NCBI GenBank assembly: GCA_025267735.1
Contig: CM046301.1
Span: 14,320,190-14,384,189 of the forward strand
DNA length: 64,000 nucleotides
Source of the DNA: Mactra quadrangularis
Taxonomy: Eukaryota; Mollusca; Bivalvia; Venerida; Mactridae
Direction: 5' to 3'
The position numbers were made by a program, and so were the translations under genes. This document shows, in pieces, positions 22,541-36,000 of the stretch (position 1 is its first letter; each line of letters opens with the position of its first letter). The notes beneath the pieces are model-generated. The model had not been told where the DNA came from and ran no database searches. It saw only the letters and a program-made list of their open reading frames with translations.

Positions 22541-23451
22541 TAAAAACTCTAAAAACCGGACCCTCTGAAAGCCGGAATCCTCCGAAAACCGGACAATTTT
22601 TAAAGTCCCATATTTTTCTCTATTAAATGCATTGAAAAATATCCTCTGAAAACCGGAAACTCTAAATTCCGAATACCGGACCTTTTGCCATGGCTTCTAA
22701 TGATAAATATGCATAAAAATCCTCTGAAAACCGGACACCAAGTGTCACCTTTCTGTGTATTGTAACAGTTAGTTATTCATAATCCCAGGCAGATGTCAAT
22801 TGTTAATTAAATATCCAAGCATTTTATCTATACAGATGTGAAAAAACACTTGTCTGTCATTGTTTAGGATTCCTTTAATGTTTGTTTTGTATAAACATGT
22901 TTTGTTGTACAGATATGATTCGTGAAAATATTTTAATTTCAAATAGTGTTTTTATACAAATAAAGAAGCTACGTGCTTGTATTCAAAATTACCAAAGTTT
23001 GTTAATTGTAAGGATTTAATAATGACTATTTTTTTTATCTTGAGTAAGATATTGGAAAACATTACATGTTTATATGACATTGTTATTGTTGTTATGTGTT
23101 TATATGCATTCATTAAAATGAGAATAACATCCGTATTTATCAATTATTTATTTGAATGCATTAAATTTTAAAGTCCATTGATAATATGTACATGTATCTA
23201 AAGAAAAGTTATTATTTCAATTTTCTCAGTTAATTTACTTACCAAACCAAAATTGACCAAACTTTAATGAAAAATAAATTAAGATATAGCTGAACCATCC
23301 ATTTAATGTAGGAAAAATGTCCCACCAAACCCATTGCTATGTTTAATTAGTGATTCTGTATAAACCTCTAAAAACCGGAATCCTCTGAAAACCGGACTTT
23401 TTAGTCAGCCCGGACCAAGTCCGGTTTTCAGAGTGTATACATGTTACAGTG
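22541..23451. mobile_element. pogo/Tigger-like non-autonomous element
   Basis: Both ends carry repeated CTCTGAAAACCGGA-type motifs (several at 22551-22740, inverted and direct copies at 23366-23432), as in the ends of pogo/Tigger elements. The 600-base interior is AT-rich and has no transposase. The right end reads TTACAGTGG. Family assignment is from motif resemblance only. Confidence 0.55.
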
Positions 23452-24419
23452 GAGTTTATAGTTTCATATATTTCTTACGACAGATAATTTAAATCAGAAA
23501 GTATGGCGGTATCTTTTTGGAATATCTAACACAAGTCCGTGATTGAACTATCACAGATTCATAAAATATTGCCTTCACAATACTTCTACACTGACCTCCA
23601 AAATCATTGCACAAAATTCTTGTTTTAAAAATTAATCGATTTACTCATTAAAAGTCATGTGAGCAAATTAAAAAAAAACAACATTTTAAGTACGTAAGTA
23701 AGATCTTTAATTATTGTGGATAACATATTTTACAATTCATGTATTTCTTTTTATTAATTATCAACATATGATCAAACTGCGTCGAACAAATGAGCTTTTT
23801 ATAGTTGAATAACTTGAGGTATATATGACCAGTTTTTCTCAAGTTGAATTTGCCCAGGAACTTTTGGCAGACACTGTATATATGAAGATTTGTCGTTAAA
23901 ATGGAAACAAAATTCGAATATATGTACATTATACGGTTTGTATTCCATGGTTTACTCTACCAACAAACTAACAATGGCCTAAGTATGAGATAAACACCTC
24001 TCAAAAATCGCATTTAAAAATAACATCGAGTAAATATTTTGAGTCCTGCAACTAGTTTGCTTCATGAAAGTTCTAAATTTCGGTATAAAAATCAGTTTTT
24101 AAAGTTCACTTCCAATACTCAAAGCAAACATGAAAAGTTCAACTTTCTCTGATAATATACTTGCTATATTTAAAAATGCCTATTGGGTTACGAGAAAATC
24201 GAAGTCCGAATAATACTGGGTGAGAATACGTAGGTTCCATTAAAATAATTATTATACATGTACAAGCCTTTGTAACATTATATGTCTGTAAAAGTTGCAC
24301 AGGGATTTTAAACTTTTATATTTTATAACTAATTGGCGTTACGCATGTTTATTCTAAAGAAAAAATGTATTATTGATTACTGAAATACAGTTTGTATAGA
24401 TATATGATATAAAAATATA

Positions 24420-24961
24420 CTTAACGAAACTTTTAAGTACCCCGATTTCCATATTGTAGGAAATTTTTATTTTTCAACATTTATGTCAGATCGATAATGG
24501 AAATGTGTATGGGAACATACTGTCATCTGCTTGCATGGTTTTCATGCTTCTTCCCATGTATGTGTTAAAAAGCGGAAATGGGAAGATTTCTAATAGCTAT
24601 GATTTAATAGAAAAAAAATAGAAATTTTAGAAATCTTGTCTATGCAGTTGACGCACCGTCAGGCTTGCAAAACACCTATTGCAATTTCTCGTTCTTGTAG
24701 CGACATTCGAGCCATTTCTTGATTTTTCGTTGTGCACATCAACACACTTATGATTTCACCAAAACTGTCCATATGGGATTTTTGCACGAAAAGCATGTGT
24801 CAATTTCCGCTTTTCAACACATGCACGACAAAAAGCAAGAAAGCAAGCAAGCAGACGACAGTATGGTTCTATACACATTTCCATTATCAATAGGACTTAC
24901 ATGTTGAAAAATTAAGATTTCCTACAATACGGAAATCGGGGTATTAGGAATTTTGTTAAGT
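24420..24961. mobile_element. 540-bp fold-back MITE
   Basis: The whole element is an imperfect palindrome. The left arm from CTTAAC through CCCCGATTTCC and GTAGGAAAT is mirrored on the right as ATTTCCTAC, GGAAATCGGGG and GTTAAG. Similarity between the arms extends over about 200 bases each. TA flanks both ends, suggesting a Tc1/mariner-type insertion. The short ORF at 24719-24907 is the right arm, not a gene. Confidence 0.75.
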
Positions 24962-26880
24962 ACATGTGCACAGTTCAGAAGTCAAAATATCGAACATTGG
25001 TTGCCGACTAGGACTTATTCTATTTTTATATGAACAAGTTGGGCATGAGTAAAATCAAAGTTTTGTTGGATAAGTAGACAATTTAAAATATACTAGTCAG
25101 TTGACTATATGTAACCACGAGAAAAGATCAAGAGCGGATGATAAAAAAAAACCCAGAAAAAACGAAAACAACTTCAGTCATGTATTTATCTAAAGTTTCT
25201 TGGGAGTACTTTGGGAACAAATTTATAAGTACAAGCTATCGATACGAACTAGCCCTCTCAAATAACTAAACATATATCACGTGCAATCATATACTACATG
25301 CATATAGGGAAGATTCTTTCATGCAAATGATCTATGGCTTAAATGGCTTATTGACAGTGCGAATACAGAATTACAAACAGGGTACACGATGTACACCCCC
25401 TCTAGTTTTCCAAAATCTGAGTTACCTTGTCTGTGAAATATTTCAGTGCCTTTTCTATGCATTCTGTCCTTTTGTGAAATATTTAAAAGCGATTTTTCTT
25501 CTCAAAATTAAGCATTTGTGGTTAAAGATTGATTGATGAAAATGAAAAAAATATACATGTAGAAACAAAATTTCAATGAAATTAAGACATATACCAATGA
25601 TTGTAATTTATAAATGAAACATCCCAATATTCTATCAAATTTATAAATAATTACATATTTACCTGCTCATTGTCGTGATATATTCCTTAAGTCAGAACAA
25701 AATGAAATGTATGATCCCAATTTCTTTAAATACCGTTAGTTAATGTCTACATGTTCTAGATACATGGATTATAAATAAACGCTTCCAATATAGTCTCGGT
25801 GAAGTTAGCATACACTGATTTTTTGTATTTGAAGTTCTTTTTGAATATGTTTGAACTCGAATTTCAGAAAAGGGAAAATCTGATTGTGCTGTTTTCAGTG
25901 TTACTAAAGTTGTCTTTCTTTTGTTATTATTCTGTATAGGTATCTAAAAAATATATGTTTTAGCAAGTTTGAGTTATTAAATACTTATCAAAACGACTTT
26001 CATTCTATTCATTGCCTTATAATTCATTCAATCAGGTTTCAAAAATATATTCTTTAACTTTACTATAAAGGCCTATATTATAAAGTTTTTTAAAAAAATG
26101 TTCCAGATTTGAAAATAAACCATTTTTTCACAATTCGTGATTATAACAAAATTATATTCTTCAATATTTTCTAAGATTATGATTTCTTTTCGTTTGAATT
26201 AGTAAAACACGAATTTAAATTATATGAATCTGATTTCTCTCTCTACATTGTTTGTCTATTGTAGTTTTCTTCATAATCAAATCGAACCATTATTCTACGC
26301 AATACTATTAGAAGGGGCATGTAATCTATTAGAAGGGGTCGGTAATTCAGACTAATTAAATCGCATGTTACAATTTAATACTCTTCAATAACAATGACAT
26401 CATACTGGGATATTCTTACTAAAAATAGAAACCAATGCACGTGTTTATTTTCTCAAAATGGTTGCATAATTTCATTGGCCATTTGGAACTCCTCGGCCTT
26501 CGCTACGAATAACTAAATTATTCATTCATAAAAGGTCGAGGTGTTTCGATTGTTCATTGGCTATTTTTCCGCAGTGGTTTTCTAGCGGAACCAATGGAAC
26601 TGCTTCATTATTTATTCATGATTGCAAGTTTTTCCTAACCAAATGGTTCAAATAACGCAGCATAGCGAAGTAATGTATCGTGGAATAACCTACGATGAAA
26701 TTGAACAAGCATGCATGTAATGTAGAATAGGCCATGTTCGTGTACTTCATGCATACTTGTTTTAACATATCTGTATGGGTCGTGAGCGCTTTGATTTAAA
26801 CGTGGCAAGTGGTCAAAGGGAAATAACCATAGTAAGATTGTGTACGCATTTTTTCATTGGCTTACGTTGACCGACATTAA

Positions 26881-26945
26881 CCAATCGCGTGTCGTATCTT
26901 CATCCGTATTTATAAGGCGCTTGCATATCAACTTGCTCAGCCGTA
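26881..26945 (+). promoter_or_regulatory. QPCT core promoter (CCAAT, TATA, initiator)
   Basis: CCAAT lies at 26881-26885, and TATTTATAA at 26907-26915 is a good TATA box. About 25-30 bases later the sequence GCTCAGCC (around 26935-26942) could serve as initiator, giving a 5' UTR of about 55 bases before the ATG at 26993. Two more ATTGG/CCAAT-type motifs lie upstream (26475-26565 and 26855-26862). Transcription start is inferred from spacing only. Confidence 0.6.
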
Positions 26946-26992
26946 AATAACATCTGTCAAATAACAAGAAAGTTTCCGAAGTTGTAAAAACA

Positions 26993-27073
26993 ATGTGGAC
27001 TCGAATATCTTTTATTTCCACCTTCCTCATCTTTGGAGTTTATTGTTTTGTACTTCCATCATCAAGTATTGCG
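26993..27073 (+). CDS. QPCT: QPCT exon 1: signal peptide
   Basis: Twenty-seven codons starting [20 protein letters not shown], a short basic tip followed by a hydrophobic core and a small-residue end (SSSIA) typical of a cleaved signal peptide. The ATG is the first one downstream of a good TATA box. The exon ends GCG before a gtatgt donor, phase 0, matching the phase-0 start of the next exon. Confidence 0.85.
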
Positions 27074-30000
27074 GTATGTTATTACGTTTTTACTTTGTTT
27101 ACATTGTATTCATTTCTGTTATTCGTACTCAAGATTGTTCGTACCCAGTATTGCATACTACAGAATAGGTTGCATTGAAAATTTTATGTAATTAATTTCT
27201 ATTTTGTGATGCATTAACTTGAAGCAAAAGTATTTGTTAAAATAAAGACGTTGTGCCTATGATTCAATTTGTGTTGTCATTAATTTTGAATTTGATAAAA
27301 ACTTTAATTCTAATTTATAGTTAAGTAGCCTACTGTTTTATAAATTTTACAAAAATATTTACCAGCAAGTGTATAACTGTAATTATAGAAACCTTGGAAG
27401 GTATCTTCAAGGGTTGTTTGAATAATCTTTGGGCAAATTCTACATTATTTTTACGCATTTATATATTTTTTTCATCCTCACATGTACTTAGGGGGCTACA
27501 GCAGTATGTATAATTTTCTGTTATTACATTTTGTGCCTTTAATTATATAAATTTGCCTTGCTGTTGTTAATGGCTTTCTTTGCAAAGCAATAAGGTATAT
27601 TACCAGAAGATGAGAGGGGAGCAGGGTGTTTGGACAAAACTGAGTGTGGAATTACTATGCTAAACAAGGATATCCAATTAATGAATTACATGAGTAAATT
27701 ACTATAATTGGCATTTTCATATAAAAATATATTATGCAGGAATCATGCTTCCCAGACCCATGCTTCAAAATGGTTGAATCCCCTGATTGTAATCCTGAAT
27801 CCAACACTGAATATTAATTATTTGAGACTATAGTTATTGCCCTTGTAATCAGCATGTCATTTTATGTAAAAAAAATCTATTTAATACTTTTGGCATTCAT
27901 ATTAATTTAAAGTATATTTAATCAAATCAAATGTTGTATTTTTATGGTTGTTTGGTTTATTTCTTCTTAGTTACAAAATAGCTACTTGAAAAAAGGATTT
28001 TAATTGTCTCAAGATAGAAAATGATATTCAATTCTTTAATTTTTGAAAATTTTCTTTTACAATTTGTTTAAACAAAGGTACAATTTTTAATGATGTAAAA
28101 GTTAATATATTTAACAATTAAGTACTTGATTTCAAAGATAGTTTTTTTGAGTGAACAACAACAGCCCATGAAATGTTTACTTGTTGAAAAAATAAAATAC
28201 AAAGATATGAGCAGTCCCTTTAGTTTTGTAAGAAATAAGCAAGTCCTGCAATCACAATCTTAAACAGAACTTCTAATATAACTATAGGCACCGCCTATTG
28301 ACTGAAGAAGTATTTTTTTATGCCAAAGCCTCCAATGGAGCTTTACAATGGTTTAATTATGGTACAAAAATGGGAAAAATGGTACAAAATTTTTAATTAC
28401 TAGGTAAGGATAAACATTTCACTATATCATATTGTCTATATGTCATGTATTTTATCAATATACAAATGTAGATATTTTTCATACTTTTAACAAGTCACCT
28501 TGGATTTTTCTTTCCCCTTTCAACGAAATTGCCAAAGAATTTTCCCTAATGTTCTATAAAATAAAGTAAACTTAAACTTCTTCATTTGATTAAACACCTA
28601 TTTCTAAATTACATATTCAATGGCGTTGTACAAAAGATAAATCATAAAAACTAAATAAGTAAAAACCCTCCACCATAAATATATAAAATAACACCGAACA
28701 AAATAAAATTCATTACGCATGATGTTATATAGTGTGATTATGCATTTGGTTTTCATATATCAAGTTTATAAGACCTATATTAATCTTACTTCATGATTTG
28801 ACTTTATTTTTACATTTGTTTTTATTAATTTGATATTTAAAGTTGTTGTCCTGAACAGTATTGACCTTACGCCAGAATACCTATGCTCCGCCCACCGATA
28901 CACGTGGTACGTTGTCCGACATTATCAGGGATTAATCTATGTCCCTAACATTATCTATGTTTTGAAAGTAACAGGTTCAAATGCATGCTATTTACTTACT
29001 TGTCATCCGATTTCGATAAACTTAATATTTTTGAAAAGGGCATTGTCTAATCTATCAAATGATACACAATTTATGAATATCCATTCATAAATATTCAAAT
29101 TAAATGTGGGTCCATTTGCTCCAACAAAAAAATATACGCACAAAGAATGAGCAAGTTGAAAGAATACACTTAAATTTGAACGCTGGTAATAGTCGTTTGG
29201 ATGTACGGATTTTAAACAGTAAAACATGCAAAAAATATTACATTACGTTAGCTATCAAATGATGTAGAGTTAATTAAAATATGTCGAGAAATAAAAAAAG
29301 TTAAGGGATGGGTATTAGGGGCTATCTAGACGGAGTTGTGTTCAAATACATGCATGTCATTTACGAGATATCATATTTCCTAAAGATTAATTTGTCTGAA
29401 AATGGCATTGTAATTTGTCACAACTTTCAAATGATTCCCTTTTTTATAACATCCATTGATATATATTAAAAATAAAGGTAGGTTCATTTGCTCCAACAAA
29501 AAACATTATATGCGCAAAAATTATCAAAGAACGCATCTCACATTGAACGTTTGTAGAAATCCTATATAAATCAGAAAACTGTTGGATACACACGAAAACA
29601 ACTTACTTTATATACATGTAGTCCTTAAAATGGTGTGTAGGTGATAAAATATGCTGAGATATAAAAAGTTAAGGGGTGGGTCCATAGATCTTGGTGGTAC
29701 ATTTTGGGGGTAAACATGCATGAAAAATGTAATTTTCAACCTGATTTATTACATACTTGTATTTATTGTCGTCAGATTATTATGTAGTTTATACTTTTAT
29801 CACAGTATTTATAGACCCCATGTGTACATATTTTGACCATTCTAATTTGTTTTATTGAGTTTATTTTGTAATTTTCACTGAGAACCCTATACAACTGTTC
29901 ATAGGGTCCATGCTAACACATAAGAAATTCGATGTCCGTCAATACCAGATGTCGGACAAAATGGCGGACGATAAGCCGCTTATCTTAGATAAGCATCAGG

Positions 30001-33000
30001 GTATCAAATGCCGGACGCTGATTGGCTAATAGGAGCTGTCAATCAAATTCTGGCGTAAGGTCAATTACATGATGCTACTGTAAACCGGACTTGTCCTGAA
30101 CAGTGTAACATAATGCCACTGTTAACCAGACATTTCCCCAAAGGTGTCGAAACATCACCTTTAAAGGGCCCTCCACTTGGAAATAAATCCACAGGAGAAT
30201 AAGACTGAATATTATATTACCCCAGGTTGATAGAGGTACATAATTTTCCAATTTTGAAGTTAAAAATCAACTCTTCCGACTTTATTCTTGAGATCTTAGA
30301 TTTCTGTAGGATTTTATACACTGTCCCTGGAGAATAAAATTGAGAAAATTGTCTTCATTTGTTATTCTTAATATCCTGATTTTAGTGTTAATTTGTGAAG
30401 CAACTACAAGTTTCCATTGCACATATAGACAGTTTAGTTTCCTTTTAATTGTCACTTAGTGTTCTTACAATTATTTGCTTTGATAGTATATAGTCACGGT
30501 ATTAGCTAATATTATCTTGTCTGGGAAGGTTGGCTTCATCATTTACAATAATTATTTACAATACTTGTCTTATTTACCGCCGGCCTGAAGGCCAGTGGTA
30601 TATTGGAGACGTCAGAATCTGATGACCATGGTAGGAGCAGTTCATGATTTATTTTAATTGTGTCCTCCTTTTTATTTACAAATGTTGACAGCGAGAAATT
30701 GTATTAATTTTAGTTTTATAGTAATGCAATTAAATTTCATGCATTTTTAGGGGGCATTTTATAGAGCACTTTATCCTTAAATTATATTTTAAGACAATGT
30801 AAAATATCTGCTCCCTTAAATTGAGGTTCAGGCTAAAAAAACATGTACCGTACATATTTAACGCATGTCTCCGTGAACAGATTTGCTACAGACTCGCGGT
30901 AAATAAGCAAGTGTGAGAGCTGAGAATTTTAGATTGGTTTAATGGTATACAAAACGCTAAATGCACAATGTAAAAATTATTAATTCTTTGTACTTGTCTG
31001 TTGTAAGTTACTGACAGATACTGTCTCTGCATGCTGAACTTTTCGGCTGTTACTGTGTAATTACTGTCTTACTCACTCATGGAGGCCGCCATTAAGTCAA
31101 AATAGGTTTGACAATACAGCTGGAAGTATTTTTTGCCGCATATATCTTTGTCTTCTCTTTTGACATATGTACACATAATGGAACCACTATCCGGCGGTAT
31201 TTAATGCTTTGCATTAATCTTTTCTTGTGATTACAATTATTATAGCAGGAGTTTTACAATCTAGAAAAAACTCCCTTTTTGCTATGAGGTTGTGTATTTT
31301 AGGTCTGTAGTTTTGACTGTTACTGTTTCCTGATATATTTGTGTACACATTTTTTTAATTTTGTGAACACTAGCCAGATTTATTGCTATTTAGTAAAAGA
31401 CAAAATTTTCAACTAGCCTGACTATACAAAAATAGTAAATTTCAGTCTCAGTAGTATGAATTAATTTTTACTTTTCCTTTGGCTAGTGGGTTAAAAGTTA
31501 ATGACTGTAGTAAGCTTCATTAGTTAAACAGGATTTTCCATTATAAAATTGTCATTTATACTTATCTACCTCGTCTGGGAAAAGTCAGTTTATTAGTTCT
31601 GATTGAAGTTTACAGCGTATATAGTCTGTCATGAGATCTACTATTACAACTAATTACAACTAATAAAGTAAACGAAGACAACTTTTTTGCCAATTTCTCT
31701 TTCTAGGTAAATAACTGAATGATATCAAATACAGCATGAAATTGAAGTAACAGACCCTTCTTTTATTTCTTAAAGATCCAAATTGCCCCTGTGAGTTGTG
31801 ATTGTTAATTTTATAGCCTTGACACAAACATTGAATTGAGTGGTGAACTAGACCATGTGCAAAAATAATTGGTGCAGAGGATTCAAAGTAAACAATTTTA
31901 GCTCACAAGGTTATGGAGTTATTTTTGGACAAAGAAATGTTAAAGAAATGTTATGCACTAGGTTTGAGGTCTGAGGTTTTGCCACATTTTGTCTGCTGCA
32001 ATAATTTGATGAAAATCATGTCCTAGTTTACGTTCTGAATATCTCATGACTTTATACCCTTTTTAGGCCACAACAAATTGATCATATGTTCTACGGATTT
32101 GCTCGCACCGTAATTTTGACGGTTTTTACAAAAAGTATATTTTTATTATAAAAATTTGGTCAAACCACTATATAAAGCAACTGAATTAAGATTTTTTTTT
32201 TCTTCGCTCACTCGCCCCATTTTTTTCTGGAAAAATCTGTAGAACTTATCATCAACTTGTTATGGCCTTAATGATATTGATTGTTTAATTGTTACCTGAA
32301 GCCTGATGTCTTAAGAAATTGGTAAAATGAACTAATTTTTCATTGGCAATTCTTCATTTTTTCATCGATTCAAAGCCTTGTTGTCTGAGAATGGATGAAA
32401 ATGATGTTAGCAAACATATCAGGAACAGCAACAGTAAATAAAATACCCAGATCTACCATAGAGGCAAAAAACAAAGAAGGAGATTTTATATATTTACTTA
32501 GACTACCTAGATCACAGCTAGCATTATCTAATGAGTATAAAATATTCATAAGACATGGAGAGAACAATGTGTTGGTTTAATAAGGTAGCTTGGTATAAAA
32601 AAACAACTATCTAGAAATCAATACAATAATGACATACAAAATAATGGATGTAAGTCTGTAGAACTAGAACAAAAAATCTACCATACTCTCCTTATTATTC
32701 TAACTCAGCAGGGCATTTTGCCTAATTACCAGGGGTTGAGTAAAGACCCATTTCCTATACAAAAGTCGTATCTGATGTTTTCTTTTTTAAACTGATACAA
32801 AGACTTTATAATTTAGTTTTATGTGTTTAGTATGTTATACATGATACGATATAAAGCTAAACATTAAAGGTCATCAGATAGCAACCAATATTTGGGTTCC
32901 GGCAACTTGTTCTGCTAGTATACCTTTGGTTCAGCAAATGAAATTTAAAACTTGTTGTCTAATTGGTAATTGGGTAACCTACTTTCAAAATTTATTTTGA

Positions 33001-36000
33001 GTCCCTTCATAATGATGACAATACACTGTTGTTATTGTATATATATAGTATACCTTTACTGTTATACCTTTGTAAGTCATGCATGTATAGTACATCTAAC
33101 TATATGTATGGTATGTATACAAGTTATGTGTCATGTCACTCTATCAATCATGTTGACAAAGTCGGCTAACTGACAATTTCTTGTTTTAAACATGTTTGGA
33201 TTACCTTTCTTACAGTTTTTTGTCTGGAGTTGGCCTTTCTATGGAGGGATAAGTCATATTGTTGTATGTAAATATTTTGGTTGCATAAAAATCTGTTATT
33301 CCTTAATTTCTAATGAGGGAGGGAATGAAACTTAATTATAGGACTACTTTATTTGGAAATGTTTTTTCATTGAATTGTTATAGCATGGACAGTTTGGATA
33401 CCCTCGGCAAAATGATGTTCATGAAATCATTAACTACTCAAGTCATATATGAAGAGTTCATGAATAGTACTTAATCAGTTCTTGATATAAGTTCATGAAT
33501 TATGAACTTAAATTCTTGAACAGGTCTTCAATAATTTAAGCTATTCATGAAATGTTCATGAATTAAACAAGAACAACATGACTTTTGATAAGTTCATGAG
33601 CTTGAATTATTCATGAGCCATTGGTTCATGAACTGTGCATGCACTAATGATATACTTGTTAAATAACTCATGCTTAAGCCGGGAATAAGCCCTAATCATT
33701 TATGTTTGGCACAACTTAGCTCATGCCTATGTTTTTTTCTACAACGAAGCGTAGGCAGCTGTATATTATTTCTTAAGGATTACAGACTCTGGACCACACA
33801 TTAGAGTTTGTTTACTATATTAATCTTTTCTTATAAAGTATTCAAAAAGACAACTAAACGCAAATTTTCAGGGAAATTTTACCATTCAAAATCTGATATA
33901 TGTTTATTTTCAGACAATCATTATGCAATCTAGTAGACTATAATTATGTCATACAAGCCTTAATTATTCATCAATCTTTGTATATCTTTTAGTTGAATCA
34001 GCGTATGAAGTTTAGCAGTACCAAAGAATTACGAATCTTAGCAGCAGATATTTCAAGTAATGAAGATTATAAGAATGCTGAATTTAAAGAATTAGTTCGA
34101 CCATTGTTAGTACCAAGAATGCCTGACACTGACAGTCATAGAAAAGTCCAAAAGGTTAGTATTTGTAGAGGTCTAGGAAATGTTATCATGCATGTTTGGT
34201 AAAATTTTATAGTTTTTTCAGCCACTGTCTTAATATGCAAAGAAGCTGTCTGACTAGCTTAGTCGGTAGCGCACAAGTCTGCTGCTGGAGGGGTAGTAAG
34301 TTGGTTTCCCAGGCAGAGCATACTTTTGTGAAGCTTATTCAAGAAATAACCTGTGGCCATTGATTTAGTCTTCTCCAAGGATAGTGAGTGGGTTGACTGA
34401 CAGAAGTGATATGACCTTTACAATGTGTTGCTATAGCATTAAACCCAAACAAAAAAATATATATATTTGAAAAATTGTTTTTTTTCTCCTTCACCATCCT
34501 GCAAAAATATTTTGAATTTACCCCATGTGACTTTTTTCTCATGTCAAACATTAGTTTAGTTAACCATGTTCTATATATCATTGATAATCATGTTTTAACC
34601 TCATTTTAGTCTTTTTTCCCTAGTTGTCACCCATAATTATTTTCTGATTAATTTTTGTTTGATGTTTAGTTGAACCATGAAAAATCATTTACCATTTTAT
34701 GTTGGCTTGACTTCAATTATATTCTGTGAATGAATTTATTTTTACAAAAAACCTCTGGGATGTCAGTTTTAATTATTATTGTTATTCAAAGGCACTGCTG
34801 TACAAATAAGGTTTTTTGTTCCTTACGCATACTATTTTTGTGGTAAGTTTCATATCAGTAAAATCAGTTCAGACAACCGAAATCTTGAAAAGTCATCACT
34901 TTAGTTTTATAAAAGCACTAGCCCAGTTTATTATAGTTTATACAAAGTGGCAGAATGATTAATTTGCCCAACTTTATTATATACTGTTGAATAACTTTTT
35001 TATCAGCCCAAATAATATTTTACTTAAATCCAGGGATTTGGACCTATCAGTTAAGGTGATGACTGTAATAAGAGCCTTTTTAGCTTAGAAGGCAGTTCTA
35101 GGCAAACATTGGGTAAAATTATAGATTTATAAACTTCATTGATTACTCTGAAGTAACTGCATGTAACAATTAAATTAAGGACATTGAAAGTTCATTTCTA
35201 AAATCATTGACTGATAAATCTTTCTTCTAAATGTCACAAAAAAGTTAAAATAGTATTTTCTTTACTAATGAAGCCTGGAATCTCTAATTAAGAATCGTAT
35301 CCATAACATTAAGACACAATTTATGGTACACAAAGTTTTTGAACTTTAAGATAGAAAAAATGTCAAGATTTATTGTGCCTATCCCTGTAAATATAAACTC
35401 TAGTTAAAAATTGTGCCTTACGAATTAATAAATCAGTGCAAAACTAGTCTATATCTTTCTTTATCCACACAAATTAGACTAGTTTTGCACTGACCCGTCA
35501 AATGTTTTTTTTATGTCATCCTTTGTCTTAAATGCCATGTTTTTTAAGTAAATTTGGCTCTAATTCTATACAAAAATCACAATTTTCAGGAACTATTGTT
35601 GGCATTTTACAAGATTAAATTAATTTATAATAAACTTGACAAAACATTTCTTGTTAACATAATTATACAGCTTAAAATTTAAGAATATCTTGGAATTTCT
35701 CAGATTTTTTATGTGCAAATTGAGTTCTGTTTTTTTTTCTTCTTTTATTTTGGCTTTGATACTTTAGATGTTGAGTTTTGTAAGCTTCTACCTTAATACT
35801 GTAATTATAACCTCCAGGCATTTGGTGAAGAAAAATTAAATTTTTACAATTCAAGTATAGAGATTAGGTGAGATTAATGATGACATTCAATTCTGTGTGG
35901 AATGGAATTACTATATTTTGCCTGTAATTGTAGTTTTATAAATTTGTAAAGTTCTGCTATTTCAACTTTTGGTTTGCTTTAAATTAGATTTATATTAGAG

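Larger units (their letters stand above)
18592..26880. other. Intergenic region upstream of QPCT
   Basis: About 8.3 kb of AT-rich DNA with mobile elements listed separately. No host gene recognised. 26516-26562 (TTCATAAAAGGTCGAGGTGT, TCGATTGTTCATTGGC) is a short repeat also found at 53890-53950. Confidence 0.6.
27074..33992 (+). other. QPCT intron 1
   Basis: A 6.9-kb intron, gtatgt to tttag. It holds a 1.2-kb element with an internal tandem duplication (about 28862-30066), a 623-bp inverted-repeat element (30576-31198), and a TTCATGA-rich cluster (33418-33633). A 61-codon ORF at 32395-32580 is not needed for the QPCT reading frame. The remainder is AT-rich with no recognised gene. Confidence 0.85.

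Noticed and set aside
32395..32580. 61-codon ORF ([20 protein letters not shown]...)
   Set aside because: Composition looks somewhat coding, but I recognise no family. The frame is closed just upstream, and QPCT exons 1 and 2 join in phase without it. Possibly a transposon relic; RNA reads would decide.
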